DNA from: Achromobacter arsenitoxydans SY8 | GTDB taxonomy: Bacteria; Pseudomonadota; Gammaproteobacteria; Burkholderiales; Burkholderiaceae_B | DNA: 64,000 nt | Assembly: GCF_000236785.1 (NCBI RefSeq) | Contig: NZ_AGUF01000073.1 | Location: 1 to 64,000 of the forward strand | Direction: 5' to 3' | Shown: positions 52,381 through 61,537 of the stretch, one piece after another | Layout of the letters: every line of letters begins with the position of its first letter | Numbering within the stretch: position 1 is the first letter of the stretch | Notes under the pieces: model-generated | Told to the model about the DNA's origin: nothing | Databases searched by the model: none | Seen by the model: the letters and a program-made list of their open reading frames with translations, nothing else | Made by a program: the position numbers and the translations under genes

Positions 52381-53406
52381 TCAACGCAGGAATTGCGTGT
52401 ACCAGGGCATGGCGACTTCCAGCCCCTGGAGCACCGTATGCGTGGGCGCATAGCCCAGCAGCCTGCTCGCCTTGCCGATGTCGGCCTGCGAGTGGCGCAC
52501 GTCGCCCGCCCGGAAGTCGCCATAGACCGGCTGCTTGCCGTAGTTCACGCCCTGGTTGCCCAGGGCCTGCGCCAGGAAGCTGAAGAGCTGGTTCAGGGTG
52601 CTGCGGCCGCTGACGGCCACGTTGTAGACCTGGTTGCGGGCCTCGGGCGCGGCCATGGCGCCCAGGATGTTGGCCTGCACGGCGTTTTCCACAAAGCAGA
52701 AATCGCGGCTGGTCTCACCGTCGCCGTTGATGGTGACATCCTTGCCCTGGATCATCGCGGCGGTCCACTTCGGGATCACGGCGGCATAGGCGCCGTCCGG
52801 ATCCTGACGCTTGCCAAACACGTTGAAGTAGCGCAGGCCCACGGTTTCGAAGCCGTACGAGCGCGCGAAGACGTCAGCGTACAGTTCGTTGACGTACTTG
52901 GTCACCGCGTACGGCGACAGCGGCTTGCCGATGTTCTCTTCCACCTTGGGCAGCGCGGGATGGTCGCCGTAGGTGGAGCTGGAAGCGGCATAGACGAAGG
53001 ACTTCACCTTGGCGTCGCGCGCGGCCACCAGCATGTTCAGGAAGCCGCCGATGTTGACTTCGTTGGTGGTGATGGGGTCGTTGAGCGAACGCGGAACCGA
53101 GCCCAGCGCGGCCTGGTGCAGCACGAAGTCCACGCCTTCGTTGGCGCGGCGGCAGGCGTCCAGGTCGCGAATGTCGCCTTCGATGAACGTGAAACGCGCC
53201 CATTGCTCAGGGGTCACCGTGGACTGAACCTCGTCCAGGTTGCGCTGGTGGCCCGTGGCGAAGTTGTCCAGGCCGACTACGGTCTGCCCCAGCTTGAGCA
53301 GCGTTTCCAGCAGGTTCGAACCGATGAAGCCCGCGCAGCCGGTCACCAGCCACTTGCGCGGCGTGGCGGACAGTTCCTGGGTGATGGTCTCAAAACGAGT
53401 GGTCAT
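52381..53406 (-). CDS. UDP-N-acetylglucosamine 4-epimerase (TviC/WbpP family)
   Basis: A 341-residue extended SDR. The N-terminal [23 protein letters not shown] (residues 19-41) carries the NAD motif, [16 protein letters not shown] follows, [12 protein letters not shown] is near residue 100, and SSSTYGDHP with YAVTKYVNE (YxxxK) near residue 168 forms the active site. The DNFATGHQ and [11 protein letters not shown] patterns are those of WbpP/TviC epimerases that act on N-acetylated sugars and supply UDP-GalNAc or UDP-GalNAcA. It pairs with the TviB-like dehydrogenase eleven bases upstream. AGGGA precedes the ATG. Confidence 0.93.
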   Translation of the reverse strand: MTTRFETITQELSATPRKWLVTGCAGFIGSNLLETLLKLGQTVVGLDNFATGHQRNLDEVQSTVTPEQWARFTFIEGDIRDLDACRRANEGVDFVLHQAALGSVPRSLNDPITTNEVNIGGFLNMLVAARDAKVKSFVYAASSSTYGDHPALPKVEENIGKPLSPYAVTKYVNELYADVFARSYGFETVGLRYFNVFGKRQDPDGAYAAVIPKWTAAMIQGKDVTINGDGETSRDFCFVENAVQANILGAMAAPEARNQVYNVAVSGRSTLNQLFSFLAQALGNQGVNYGKQPVYGDFRAGDVRHSQADIGKASRLLGYAPTHTVLQGLEVAMPWYTQFLR

Positions 53407-53417
53407 TGCAGAATCCC

Positions 53418-54695
53418 TTACAGACGCAGATCGGATTCGGCGGGCGACAGCACATACTTCAGGTCATAGAGGATGTGTTGCGCCTTGCCGAGCTTGCGGA
53501 TGCCCTCCGCGCCCATCGCCTTGAACTGGTTGTGCGCCACGGCCAGGATCACGGCATCGTACTTGCCTTCCTCGGGCTTGGCGACCGGGGTCAGGCCGTA
53601 TTCGTGTTCGGCTTCGGCGGTTTCGACCCACGGGTCATAGACGTCCACGTCGACGTTGTAGTCGCCCAGTTCACGGACGATGTCCACGATGCGCGTGTTG
53701 CGCAGGTCGGGGCAGTTTTCCTTGAAGGCCAGGCCCATCACCAGCACGCGGGCGCCCTGCACATGGATGCGGCGCTTGGTCATTGCCTTGACCAGCTGCG
53801 ACACCACGTAGCCGCCCATCGAATCGTTCAGGCGGCGGCCCGCCAGGATGATTTCCGGGTGGTAGCCGATGGATTGCGCCTTGTGGGTCAGGTAGTACGG
53901 GTCCACGCCGATGCAGTGGCCGCCAACCAGGCCCGGACGGAACGGCAGGAAGTTCCACTTGGTGCCGGCGGCCTGCAGCACGGCTTCGGTGTCGATGTCC
54001 ATCTTGTTGAAGATCAGGGCCAGCTCGTTGATCAGGGCGATGTTCACGTCGCGCTGCGTGTTCTCGATGACCTTGGCGGCTTCGGCCACGCGGATGCTGG
54101 CGGCCTTGTGGGTGCCGGCGGTGATGATTTCCTTGTAGAGCTGGTCGACCAGCTCGGCGACTTCGGGCGTGGAGCCGGAAGTGACCTTCTTGATGGTGCT
54201 GACGCGGTGTTCCTTGTCGCCCGGGTTGATGCGCTCGGGGCTGTAGCCGGCATAGAAGTCCACGTTGAACTTCAGGCCCGACACGCGTTCCAGCACCGGC
54301 ACGCAATCTTCTTCCGTGGCGCCCGGATAGACGGTGGACTCATAGATGACGATGTCGCCGCGCTTGAGCACGGCGCCGATGGTTTCGCTGGCCTTGACCA
54401 GCGGCGTCAGGTCCGGCTGCTTGTATTCGTCGATCGGGGTGGGCACGGTCACGATGAACACGTTGGCCTCGCCCAGTTCGGCGCGGTCGGCGGTATAGGA
54501 CAGGCGGGCAGCTTCGGCCAGCTCCGCATCGCTCACTTCCAGCGTGTGGTCGTGCCCCGCCTTCAGCGCGTCGATGCGGCGCGTATTGATATCGAAACCG
54601 ATGACCGGACGCTTTTTGCCGAACTCCACCGCAAGGGGCAGACCGACGTAGCCGAGGCCGACGACAGCGAGTTTCACATCCTGAATTCGCAACAT
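53418..54695 (-). CDS. UDP-N-acetyl-D-hexosamine dehydrogenase (TviB/WbpO family)
   Basis: A 425-residue UDP-sugar dehydrogenase. The NAD motif [18 protein letters not shown] starts at residue 9, [14 protein letters not shown] is near residue 128, and the catalytic cysteine is in [16 protein letters not shown] near residue 262. The YPGATEE and DPYYLTHKA patterns identify the WbpO/TviB group, which oxidises UDP-GlcNAc or UDP-GalNAc twice to the uronic acid. With the TviC-like epimerase it gives UDP-GalNAcA, the sugar of Vi antigen and of Bordetella LPS cores. I set the start at ATG 54695 rather than the GTG-less upstream extension to 54719. Confidence 0.94.
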   Translation of the reverse strand: MLRIQDVKLAVVGLGYVGLPLAVEFGKKRPVIGFDINTRRIDALKAGHDHTLEVSDAELAEAARLSYTADRAELGEANVFIVTVPTPIDEYKQPDLTPLVKASETIGAVLKRGDIVIYESTVYPGATEEDCVPVLERVSGLKFNVDFYAGYSPERINPGDKEHRVSTIKKVTSGSTPEVAELVDQLYKEIITAGTHKAASIRVAEAAKVIENTQRDVNIALINELALIFNKMDIDTEAVLQAAGTKWNFLPFRPGLVGGHCIGVDPYYLTHKAQSIGYHPEIILAGRRLNDSMGGYVVSQLVKAMTKRRIHVQGARVLVMGLAFKENCPDLRNTRIVDIVRELGDYNVDVDVYDPWVETAEAEHEYGLTPVAKPEEGKYDAVILAVAHNQFKAMGAEGIRKLGKAQHILYDLKYVLSPAESDLRL

Positions 54696-54790
54696 AACAC
54701 TCCCTTCACCGTAGAACATTTACGGCATTTAAAAATTTGGTCGGGTGATGGATAACCGAGCCCCCGGCGGAGATCGCCGGGGCACTCAAA

Positions 54791-55897
54791 CTATTCTGTG
54801 GTTCGCAAGACGGAAGGCAGCAGCAGCCATCCCGGGCGGCGCCAGGACACCAGGCGCGCATACAGCCAGATGTAGACGCTGGCGAACACAACCAGGCTGG
54901 CGCTCAAGGCCCAGGCGTTGTCCCACCAGATGGTCGCGGGCACCAGGCCGATCAGCGCCAGCACCCACATATATGGGGACGCCAGCGCGTTGCACAACGC
55001 GGGCACGGCATGGCGCCGGCCACGGCTGAACGTCACGCGGACCAGGCGGCGGAACACCAGCTGGTGCAGGTGCAGCGCGTCCGGCTGGTCCACCGGCACG
55101 CCGCGCTTGAAGCGGCGGCGCCAGATGGAGAACCCGGTTTCGAAGACGGGGTAGAACAGCACCGCCAGCGCGTAGAACGGCGACACCGACGGGTTGCGCA
55201 CGACCAGCAGCACCGCCAGTTCGGCCAGCATGAAGCCCAGGAAATATGCGCCGCCGTCGCCCAGGAACACGCGCCCGAAGGGGAAGTTCCAGACCAGGAA
55301 GCCCAGCGTGGCCGAAGCCAGCGCCGCCGCCACCAGGAAGATCGGCACGTCGCCCACCTGCAGGGCCACCAGGCTGATCGACACGGCCATCAGGGTGGCG
55401 ACCATGCCGGCCAGGCCGTTCATGCCGTCGACAATGTTCAGCGCGTGCGTGCAGCCGCCCACCGCGAACATGGTGAACAGCAGCGAAACCGGCCAGAAAG
55501 AAAGCACGTAATCAACGGGGGCCATGCCGACGCGGCTGACACCGCCCAGCAGCCACCAAGCGATGGCCGCGGACAGGAACGCCGCCAGCAGGCGCTTGCT
55601 GGCGCCGATGTCCTTGGTGATGTCTTCAAGCAGGCCGGCCACGAATACGGGAAGCGCCGCGACGAACAGCGCGGGCCAAAGCCAGGTCAGGGTCATGTTG
55701 CTGGGGCCGAGCACCAGCAGGCCGGCCAGCGTGCCGGCGAGCACCGCCAGACCGCCGACGCGAGGAGTCGCGCGGGAATGGTTGGCCTGGGGCTTATTAA
55801 GGTCGCTATCGCCGGTAAAAGCGCCATGCCAGCGTTCGGACGCCACGATGAGTCCCCCCACCATGAACGCGACCACGCATATGTACAGCCAGGTCAC
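54791..55897 (-). CDS. WecA/MraY-family glycosyl-1-phosphate transferase
   Basis: A 368-residue protein with about 10-11 transmembrane helices that transfers a sugar-1-phosphate to undecaprenyl phosphate, starting a lipid-linked glycan. The key loops are present: ATPRVGGLAV near residue 43, GLLEDITKDIGASKR near residue 88 (the metal-binding acidic region), NIVDGMNGLAG near residue 153, LGDGGAYFLGF near residue 214, and DALHLHQ near residue 272 (the HxH loop). It belongs to the WbpL/WecA group. It starts at GTG with AGGTGAT, a near-perfect Shine-Dalgarno, and heads the glycan locus. A GC hairpin without T-tract lies in the gap to tviB (54760-54783). Confidence 0.92.
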   Translation of the reverse strand: MTWLYICVVAFMVGGLIVASERWHGAFTGDSDLNKPQANHSRATPRVGGLAVLAGTLAGLLVLGPSNMTLTWLWPALFVAALPVFVAGLLEDITKDIGASKRLLAAFLSAAIAWWLLGGVSRVGMAPVDYVLSFWPVSLLFTMFAVGGCTHALNIVDGMNGLAGMVATLMAVSISLVALQVGDVPIFLVAAALASATLGFLVWNFPFGRVFLGDGGAYFLGFMLAELAVLLVVRNPSVSPFYALAVLFYPVFETGFSIWRRRFKRGVPVDQPDALHLHQLVFRRLVRVTFSRGRRHAVPALCNALASPYMWVLALIGLVPATIWWDNAWALSASLVVFASVYIWLYARLVSWRRPGWLLLPSVLRTTE

Positions 55898-56236
55898 TGG
55901 ATCACCTCTGGTTGGTCTATCGAGACAGGCCCGCCATTATCGGAGGCAGGTGTAACGCCCATATATGGGAGGAATAAGGAAGTGCAAACCCGCGGCACAG
56001 AACGTAACGCGGCCAGACGGGCGGCGCATCCGCCCCGCATGTGTTTGGAGGGCATCGTCGCGACGGCGCCGCAGGCGCGCGGCTGTACAGGTTTCATCAG
56101 ACGATTGTAGAGCGTTCCGCCCCGGGCAACGCGAAATATCTCAGGGAAAACGCGAAGACAGGACGGCCGTTCGGCGATGAGGAACCTCAGGGATCGCCAA
56201 TGCTCTCTTACAAAATAGGGACGCAACGATTGAGGA
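55898..56236. other. Intergenic region upstream of the glycan locus
   Basis: No supportable gene; a 110-codon frame at 55894-56226 (minus) has no recognisable content. It holds the leader and probable promoter of the glycan locus and a 12-bp palindrome CCCATATATGGG at 55958-55969. Confidence 0.45.
55958..55987 (-). promoter_or_regulatory. Candidate promoter and palindrome of the glycan locus
   Basis: On the minus strand TTGCAC (55987-55982) and TATATG (55965-55960) are 16 bases apart. The -10 lies inside the perfect palindrome CCCATATATGGG (55958-55969), which could be a regulator site. Confidence 0.35.
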
Positions 56237-56270
56237 CAAAAAAAAGCCCGAGATCGTGAGATCTCGGGCT
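56237..56270 (-). terminator. Strong rho-independent terminator of the small RNA
   Basis: A perfect 11-bp stem AGCCCGAGATC/GATCTCGGGCT (56245-56255 with 56260-56270) encloses a four-base loop and, on the minus strand, is followed by eight T residues. No annotated gene on this strand ends nearby; coq7 ends about 400 bases upstream. Confidence 0.9.
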
Positions 56271-56383
56271 AAATCCACCAAAGGAGGAGGGTGGAGGAGA
56301 CAACCGTGGCATGTTGGGAGCTGGCCTTCTGCTCGCTGCGCTTCCGGGGTTTTCACCGCGCCGTCTGCGTTTCAACATCCGAT
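56237..56383 (-). ncRNA. Candidate small RNA with an anti-Shine-Dalgarno loop
   Basis: A transcript of about 147 bases is predicted between a strong promoter (56390-56418) and a strong terminator (56237-56270), with no convincing coding frame: the only ATG frame runs through the terminator. Just before the terminator, TCCACC and GGTGGA (56290-56295 and 56274-56279, minus strand) form a stem whose 10-base loop reads CTCCTCCTTT, a match to the anti-Shine-Dalgarno end of 16S rRNA. Such a loop can pair with ribosome-binding sites of target mRNAs. A 3' UTR-derived fragment of coq7 is the alternative. Confidence 0.6.
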
Positions 56384-56389
56384 GACTGA

Positions 56390-56418
56390 ATAGTACCCAC
56401 GTTTTTTGTGCGATGCAA
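56390..56418 (-). promoter_or_regulatory. Sigma70 promoter of the small RNA
   Basis: On the minus strand TTGCAT (56418-56413) and TACTAT (56395-56390) are exactly 17 bases apart, in an AT-rich stretch containing A-tracts (56401-56440) that could act as an UP-like element. The predicted start is near 56383. Confidence 0.65.
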
Positions 56419-56672
56419 GATTTTTTTTGATCTCTTTTTTGAGCCCTGCCGGGCGTTGCATTTTTGCTGCAAATTTTCGCCGCACCCCTGGGAAAGCCGC
56501 GCCAATCAATGACCTTAAAGAAAAGCGGGTTTTTGCCGAAGGGGTTTACCCGTTGCGGATTTACCCTAGACGACAGCGGGTATTCCCACCCTGGCTTTTG
56601 CACCGAAACGGTGCGTCAAGCACCAGGATGCGGCCGATTTTGCGCATTGCAACATTTCGGCAAACCCCGAAT

Positions 56673-57350
56673 TCAGATCCAGTAGGCCGTGCTCGTCATG
56701 ACCTTGGACATCGCGCGCATGGCCGTTTTCACGGGCGCAGGCAAGGGAACGCCCCCCGCTTCCTCGGCGCTGGCGCGGTGCTGGGCCTCGTCGTCCTTCA
56801 TCTTTTGCACGATCTGGCGCGAACGCTCGTCTTGCACCGGCAAGGTGCGTAAATGTTCTTCGAGGTGGGCCTCGACCTGCTTTTCGGTTTCTGCCATGAA
56901 ACCGAGATTGCGCGGCACGCCCGCAACACTCGCCATGACGCCCAGCGCGAACGAACCCGCGTACCAGAGCGGATTCAGCAGGCTGGGCCGACTGCCCAGT
57001 TCAGTCAGGCGATGGTTGCACCAGACCAGATGGTCGACTTCTTCGGCTGCGGCGTTGAGCAGCAGCGCGCGCGGCGCGGGCTCGCGGCAGACCGATGCCT
57101 GTCCCCGGTACAGCGCCTGGGCGCAGACTTCTCCCACGTGATTGACGCGCATAAGCCCCGCGGCGTGGCGCTTTTCCTGCGCCGACATTGCCTGGGGCAA
57201 TTCTTCGGCGGTCGCCGGATAGGGCCGGCCGGCGCTGGCGCTGCCCGACAAGACCCGCAGTGCGCGGTCGGCCTCGGCGAGCAAGGCATCCAGCGGGCCG
57301 GAGCGGCGTGAAAATGAAACGGGGCCGGATCTAGGCAGCGTGGTGGACAT
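56673..57350 (-). CDS. coq7: 2-polyprenyl-3-methyl-6-methoxy-1,4-benzoquinone monooxygenase
   Basis: A 225-residue Coq7 di-iron hydroxylase for the C6 step of ubiquinone synthesis. The four-helix metal site is visible: RVNHVGEVCAQALYRGQ near residue 68 (first Glu), AAAEEVDHLVWCNHRL near residue 103 (E-x2-H), GFMAETEKQVEAHLEEHL near residue 153 (Glu and His), and DDEAQH near residue 190 (E-x2-H). Length and ligands match proteobacterial Coq7, peripheral at the inner membrane. The start is ATG 57350 with AAGGAG upstream; the frame opens earlier at 57434 without homology. It is divergent from the OsmC-like gene. Confidence 0.96.
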   Translation of the reverse strand: MSTTLPRSGPVSFSRRSGPLDALLAEADRALRVLSGSASAGRPYPATAEELPQAMSAQEKRHAAGLMRVNHVGEVCAQALYRGQASVCREPAPRALLLNAAAEEVDHLVWCNHRLTELGSRPSLLNPLWYAGSFALGVMASVAGVPRNLGFMAETEKQVEAHLEEHLRTLPVQDERSRQIVQKMKDDEAQHRASAEEAGGVPLPAPVKTAMRAMSKVMTSTAYWI

Positions 57351-57472
57351 GGCAACTCCTTGACGGAACAGGCGCATACGCCCCTGTTGCGGGGCGGGAC
57401 TCTCGTGCCCGGGATTGTACGCAACAGGTATCATCAGCCATTGACTGCGCTCAAGCTCAAGGACACAACAAA

Positions 57473-57916
57473 ATGGAATGCACGATCGACTGGGGCGGCC
57501 CCAACGGCATGCTCTTTACCGCCAGCACCGGCAGCGGCCACGTGGCCGTGATGGATGGCGCCGTGGACGGCGGCGGACACAACCTGGCCCCCCGCCCGAT
57601 GGAAATGCTGCTGGCTGGCACTGGCGGCTGCACGGCCTATGACGTGGTGCTGATCCTCAAGCGCGGCCGCCACGCGGTCACCGGCTGCAGCGTCAAGCTG
57701 CAGGCCGACCGCGCCGACGCCGACCCCAAGGTCTTCACGCGCATCCATTTCGCCTTCACCGTCACCGGCCGCAACCTGCCGCGCGCCGCGGTCGAACGCG
57801 CGGTGCAGCTTTCCCACGAAAAATACTGCTCGGCCTCGGCCATGCTGGAGAAAACCGCCGCGATGACGTTCTCGGTCGACATCGTCGATACCCAGGAAGC
57901 CACCGCCGCCGCCTGA
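57473..57916 (+). CDS. OsmC-family protein (YhfA-like)
   Basis: A 147-residue OsmC-superfamily protein. The two reactive cysteines are in LAGTGGCTAYDVV near residue 52 and HEKYCSASAM near residue 117, the typical pair of thiol-peroxidase-type OsmC/Ohr folds. The fold is a domain-swapped dimer. The YhfA subgroup lacks a proven role; peroxide or organic hydroperoxide reduction is likely. AAGGA precedes the ATG. The gene stands alone, divergent from coq7. A perfect 9-bp hairpin GCCGCCGCG/CGCGGCGGC (57980-58004) lies between it and thyA and could act as a weak terminator. Confidence 0.88.
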   Translation: MECTIDWGGPNGMLFTASTGSGHVAVMDGAVDGGGHNLAPRPMEMLLAGTGGCTAYDVVLILKRGRHAVTGCSVKLQADRADADPKVFTRIHFAFTVTGRNLPRAAVERAVQLSHEKYCSASAMLEKTAAMTFSVDIVDTQEATAAA

Positions 57917-58046
57917 GCCAAGGCTGCAACAGCGATCGCGGCATGATGTAATTCGGCCTCAGCCTTCACCTATATAGGCGCCGCCGCGACCGGTTCGCGG
58001 CGGCCAGTTTGCGTCACCCGCCGGGCGGGCGAGCACAAGGACCGCC

Positions 58047-59018
58047 ATGAAACAATACCTGGACCTCGTTCAATCCATTCTCGACACCGGCGCCTGGCAG
58101 GAAAACCGTACCGGCATACGCACCCTGAGCATGCCGGGCGCCTCGCTGCGCTTTGACCTGCAGAAAGGCTTCCCCGCCGTCACCACCAAGAAGCTGGCGT
58201 TCAAATCCGCCATCGGAGAGCTGGTGGGCTTCATGCGCGCCTCGCGCAGCGCTGCGGAATTCCGTGAGCTGGGCTGCAAGGTCTGGGACCAGAACGCGAA
58301 CGAAAACGCCCAGTGGCTGGCCAACCCCTATCGCGAAGGCCCGGACGACCTGGGCCCCGTCTACGGCGTGCAATGGCGCCAGTGGCCGGCGTACAAGATG
58401 CTGGACGCCAACCGCCCGGCGCAGATCGAAGACGCCCTGTCGCGGGGCTATGCCAAGGTGGCCGAACTCGAAGAAGGCGGCCAGCCCAAGGTGCTGCTGT
58501 ACAAGGCCGTGGACCAGTTGCGCCAGTGCCTGGACACCATCCACGAGCGCCCGGGCGACCGCCGCATCCTGTTCCACGGCTGGAACTGGGCCCAGATCGA
58601 GGAAATGGCGCTGCCCCCCTGCCATCTGCTGTACCAGTTCCTGCCCAATGCGACGACCCGCGAAATCTCGCTGTGCCTGTACATCCGCTCCAACGATGTG
58701 GGCCTGGGCACGCCGTTCAACCTGACCGAAGGGGCGGCGCTGCTGCACCTTGTGGGCCGCCTGACCGGCTATACGCCGCGCTGGTTCACCTACTTCATCG
58801 GCGATGCGCACATCTACGAGAACCACCTGCCGATGCTGCGCGAGCAACTGACCCGCGAGCCCTACGAGGCCCCGCAACTGGTCCTGTCGGACCGCATCCC
58901 AGACTACGCCGTCACGGGCAAATACGAGCCCGAGTGGCTGGAAAAGGTGGAACCGGGCGATTTCTCGCTCTCCGGCTATACGCACCACGCCCCCCTGACC
59001 GCGGCGATGGCCGTCTAG
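58047..59018 (+). CDS. thyA: Thymidylate synthase
   Basis: A 323-residue ThyA converting dUMP to dTMP with methylene-tetrahydrofolate. It has [25 protein letters not shown] near residue 19 (phosphate-binding Arg), [11 protein letters not shown] near residue 80, the catalytic cysteine in [11 protein letters not shown] near residue 193, and [14 protein letters not shown] near residue 225 with the conserved Asn. It is about 60 residues longer than E. coli ThyA because of an insertion in the region of residues 90-150, as in the Lactobacillus-type long enzymes. AAGGA precedes the ATG. folA, its usual partner, lies 2.5 kb downstream beyond the GGDEF-EAL gene. Confidence 0.97.
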   Translation: MKQYLDLVQSILDTGAWQENRTGIRTLSMPGASLRFDLQKGFPAVTTKKLAFKSAIGELVGFMRASRSAAEFRELGCKVWDQNANENAQWLANPYREGPDDLGPVYGVQWRQWPAYKMLDANRPAQIEDALSRGYAKVAELEEGGQPKVLLYKAVDQLRQCLDTIHERPGDRRILFHGWNWAQIEEMALPPCHLLYQFLPNATTREISLCLYIRSNDVGLGTPFNLTEGAALLHLVGRLTGYTPRWFTYFIGDAHIYENHLPMLREQLTREPYEAPQLVLSDRIPDYAVTGKYEPEWLEKVEPGDFSLSGYTHHAPLTAAMAV

Positions 59019-59410
59019 ACAGCCGCCGGCCGGCAGCGGCCGGCGCCAGCTGCCCGGGTGTCAGCCCGGCCGCGAACTCCTTGCCCGCCCGACCGCAGGT
59101 GAAGATTGGTGAGCTTCTGGAAGCCCGATTTCGGTATAACCCATCCCTTAGCCACGGACGCGCGTCCAGCATGGCGCGCGCCCGGTTGCAGCCGGGCGCC
59201 CCGACTGGCGCCGCGTCCGCCGCTCGCCCGAACAGCGCCGACCGCTGGCGCCGCACTGCCGCATCCCCCAATCCCCAGAAAAGAGAGTGTGAGAACAGCC
59301 AGCGTTGAGAGCAGGATCCTCCTTGCGACCGGAATGCAACTGTTGACTACCAATTGAATTAAATTCGCGCCCGAGCGGCGGCTGTATGCGCTTAGGACAG
59401 GACACCACAA
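59019..59410. other. Structured leader region of the MHYT-GGDEF-EAL gene
   Basis: No supportable gene. Two perfect hairpins occur: CGCCGGCCG/CGGCCGGCG (59024-59045), directly after the thyA stop and probably a weak terminator, and GCGCCCGG/CCGGGCGC (59178-59199). The end (59330-59400) is AT-richer and probably holds the promoter of the next gene, though I cannot choose one. No c-di-GMP riboswitch pattern was recognised. Confidence 0.5.
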
Positions 59411-61474
59411 ATGCTCGTTGGAACTTATAACCCTTCGCTCGTCCTCGTATCCCTAGGGGTCGCCATCCTGGCGTCATACACGGCGCTGGGCATGGCCAAC
59501 CGCGTCAGGGCCGCGAGCGGGCTGCCTGCCGCGAAGTATTGGCTGGCTGGCGGCGCATTCGCCATGGGCGTCGGGATCTGGTCCATGCATTTCGTGGGCA
59601 TGCTCGCATTCAGCCTGCCCATAGCCATGGGCTACGACCTGCCGCTGACCGCCCTATCCCTGGCCATCGCCATCGGCTGCTCGGCCTTTGCCCTGTGGAT
59701 CGTCTGCAAAGACGAGCTTCCCTGGGGCCGTCTGGCCGCGGCGGCGCTCCTGATGGGGGCCGGGATCGCGGCCATGCACTACATCGGCATGGCCGCCATG
59801 CGCATGGCGCCGGGCATCCAATACGACCCCGTCTGGTTTGCGCTGTCCATCGCCATCGCGGTGGCGGCCTCGGGCGCGGCGCTGTGGATCACCTACCGGC
59901 TGCGTCACGACGGGCCGCGCGTGGCGCTGTCGCGTCCGCTGGCCGCAGGCGTCATGGGGCTGGCCATCGTCGGCATGCACTACACGGGCATGGAGGCCGC
60001 CGGCTTTCCCGCCGGCAGCATCTGCATGGCCGCCGACGCCGGCATTTCCGCCGGCTGGCTGGCGATTGCGGTAACGGCGGTGACGCTGAGCGTGCTGGCC
60101 ATCGCCCTGGTCGTCGCGGTGCTGGACAACCGGCTGGAAGCCCGCACGTCCGCCCTCGCCTCTTCGCTGGCGGAGGCCAACGAAGAGCTGGTGCAACTGG
60201 CCCTGCACGACACTCTGACCAAGCTGCCCAACCGGATCCTGCTCGAAGACCGGATGGAACAAGCCATCGAAAGCGCCAGCCGCCGCAAGGGCTACTTCGC
60301 CGTGCTGTTCTTCGACCTGGACGGATTCAAGGCGGTCAACGACGCCTATGGCCACCACACCGGCGACGCGCTGCTGATCGACCTGGCCCAGCGCATCCGC
60401 CAGGCGCTGCGCACCCAGGACACGGTCGCCCGCCTGGGCGGCGACGAGTTCATCGTCCTGAGCGAAGTCATCGAACCCACCGACGCGGCCAACGTGGCCG
60501 ACCGCCTGATCGACGCGATCGCCCGCCCCGTCATGGTCTACGGACACGAGGTCCTGGTGACGTCGAGCGTAGGCATCGCCGTCTATCCGAACGACGGCGA
60601 GGACACCCACGCCCTGCTGACCAACGCCGACGCCGCCATGTATCACGCCAAGCGCCTGGGCGGCACCGGCTACAGCTTCTTCGAGCCGTCGATGAACGCT
60701 GACGCGCACGAACAGATCGAGCTCCTGCACGACCTGCGCCTGGCGCAGGAACGCGGCCAGTTCGTCCTGCACTACCAGCCCAAGTACGAGGCGCCCGCCG
60801 GCCCGATCCGCGGCGCCGAGGCGCTGCTGCGCTGGAACCATCCCACGCGCGGCCTGGTGGGCCCGGACCTGTTCATTCCCACGGCGGAAAAGACCGGGCT
60901 GATCCTGTCCATCGGAGAATGGGTCATCAACGAAGCCTGCCGCCAGATGCGGGAATGGATCAATGCCGGCCAGGGGCACTGGACCATCGCCGTGAACATC
61001 TCGGCGCTGCAGTTCGCCCACGCCAGCCTGGTGGAGACCGTGCGCGCCGCGCTGGCGCGCCACGATGTCCCGCCGGCATGCCTGACCCTGGAAGTGACGG
61101 AATCCACCGCCATGCGCGATGCGGAAGCCAGCCTCACGGTGCTCAAGCGTCTGTCCGCGTTGGGCGTCACCATCTCCATTGATGATTTCGGAACGGGCTA
61201 TTCAAGTCTGCTTTACCTGAAGCGGCTGCCCGCCACCGAACTGAAGATCGACCGCGGATTCGTGAACCAGCTCGACAACGACAACGAGGACGCGGCCATC
61301 GTATCGGCCATCGTGGCGCTGGCGCAGCAGTTGAACCTGCGCATCGTGGCCGAAGGCGTGGAAACGACCGCCCAGCAGAAATTCCTGACGGGGCTGGGCT
61401 GCGACTCGCTACAGGGCTTCCTGCTGGGCAAGCCGATGCCCGCCTCCGAATTCCTCGAGCACGCCGTGAACTGA
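59411..61474 (+). CDS. MHYT-GGDEF-EAL cyclic di-GMP sensor/turnover protein
   Basis: A 687-residue membrane protein. The N-terminal MHYT sensor has seven helices with MHFVGM, MHYIGM and MHYTGM repeats (residues 57-195), thought to bind a metal and sense gases or redox state. The GGDEF domain (about 255-410) has an intact RLGGDEF near residue 345 and the inhibitory I-site RTQD five residues upstream, so diguanylate cyclase activity is plausible. The EAL domain (about 425-680) retains AEALLRW, NIS, the E of LEVTEST, DDFGTGYSS, LKIDRGF and VAEGVET, so phosphodiesterase activity is plausible too. AGGA precedes the ATG. It lies between thyA and folA. Confidence 0.94.
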   Translation: MLVGTYNPSLVLVSLGVAILASYTALGMANRVRAASGLPAAKYWLAGGAFAMGVGIWSMHFVGMLAFSLPIAMGYDLPLTALSLAIAIGCSAFALWIVCKDELPWGRLAAAALLMGAGIAAMHYIGMAAMRMAPGIQYDPVWFALSIAIAVAASGAALWITYRLRHDGPRVALSRPLAAGVMGLAIVGMHYTGMEAAGFPAGSICMAADAGISAGWLAIAVTAVTLSVLAIALVVAVLDNRLEARTSALASSLAEANEELVQLALHDTLTKLPNRILLEDRMEQAIESASRRKGYFAVLFFDLDGFKAVNDAYGHHTGDALLIDLAQRIRQALRTQDTVARLGGDEFIVLSEVIEPTDAANVADRLIDAIARPVMVYGHEVLVTSSVGIAVYPNDGEDTHALLTNADAAMYHAKRLGGTGYSFFEPSMNADAHEQIELLHDLRLAQERGQFVLHYQPKYEAPAGPIRGAEALLRWNHPTRGLVGPDLFIPTAEKTGLILSIGEWVINEACRQMREWINAGQGHWTIAVNISALQFAHASLVETVRAALARHDVPPACLTLEVTESTAMRDAEASLTVLKRLSALGVTISIDDFGTGYSSLLYLKRLPATELKIDRGFVNQLDNDNEDAAIVSAIVALAQQLNLRIVAEGVETTAQQKFLTGLGCDSLQGFLLGKPMPASEFLEHAVN

Positions 61475-61537
61475 GCGGCCAGGGCCGGCGCAATTTGCTA
61501 CGCTTACGGCGTCCAACCCCTACCGTTCCACGCACGC

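Noticed and set aside
56208-56603. A 131-codon minus-strand frame over the small RNA region
   Set aside because: It runs through a strong terminator, is Arg/Pro/Ser-rich without motifs, and has no ribosome-binding site; a non-coding RNA explains the region better.
59019-59410. A c-di-GMP riboswitch in front of the GGDEF-EAL gene
   Set aside because: The region has simple GC hairpins but none of the conserved GEMM core sequence.
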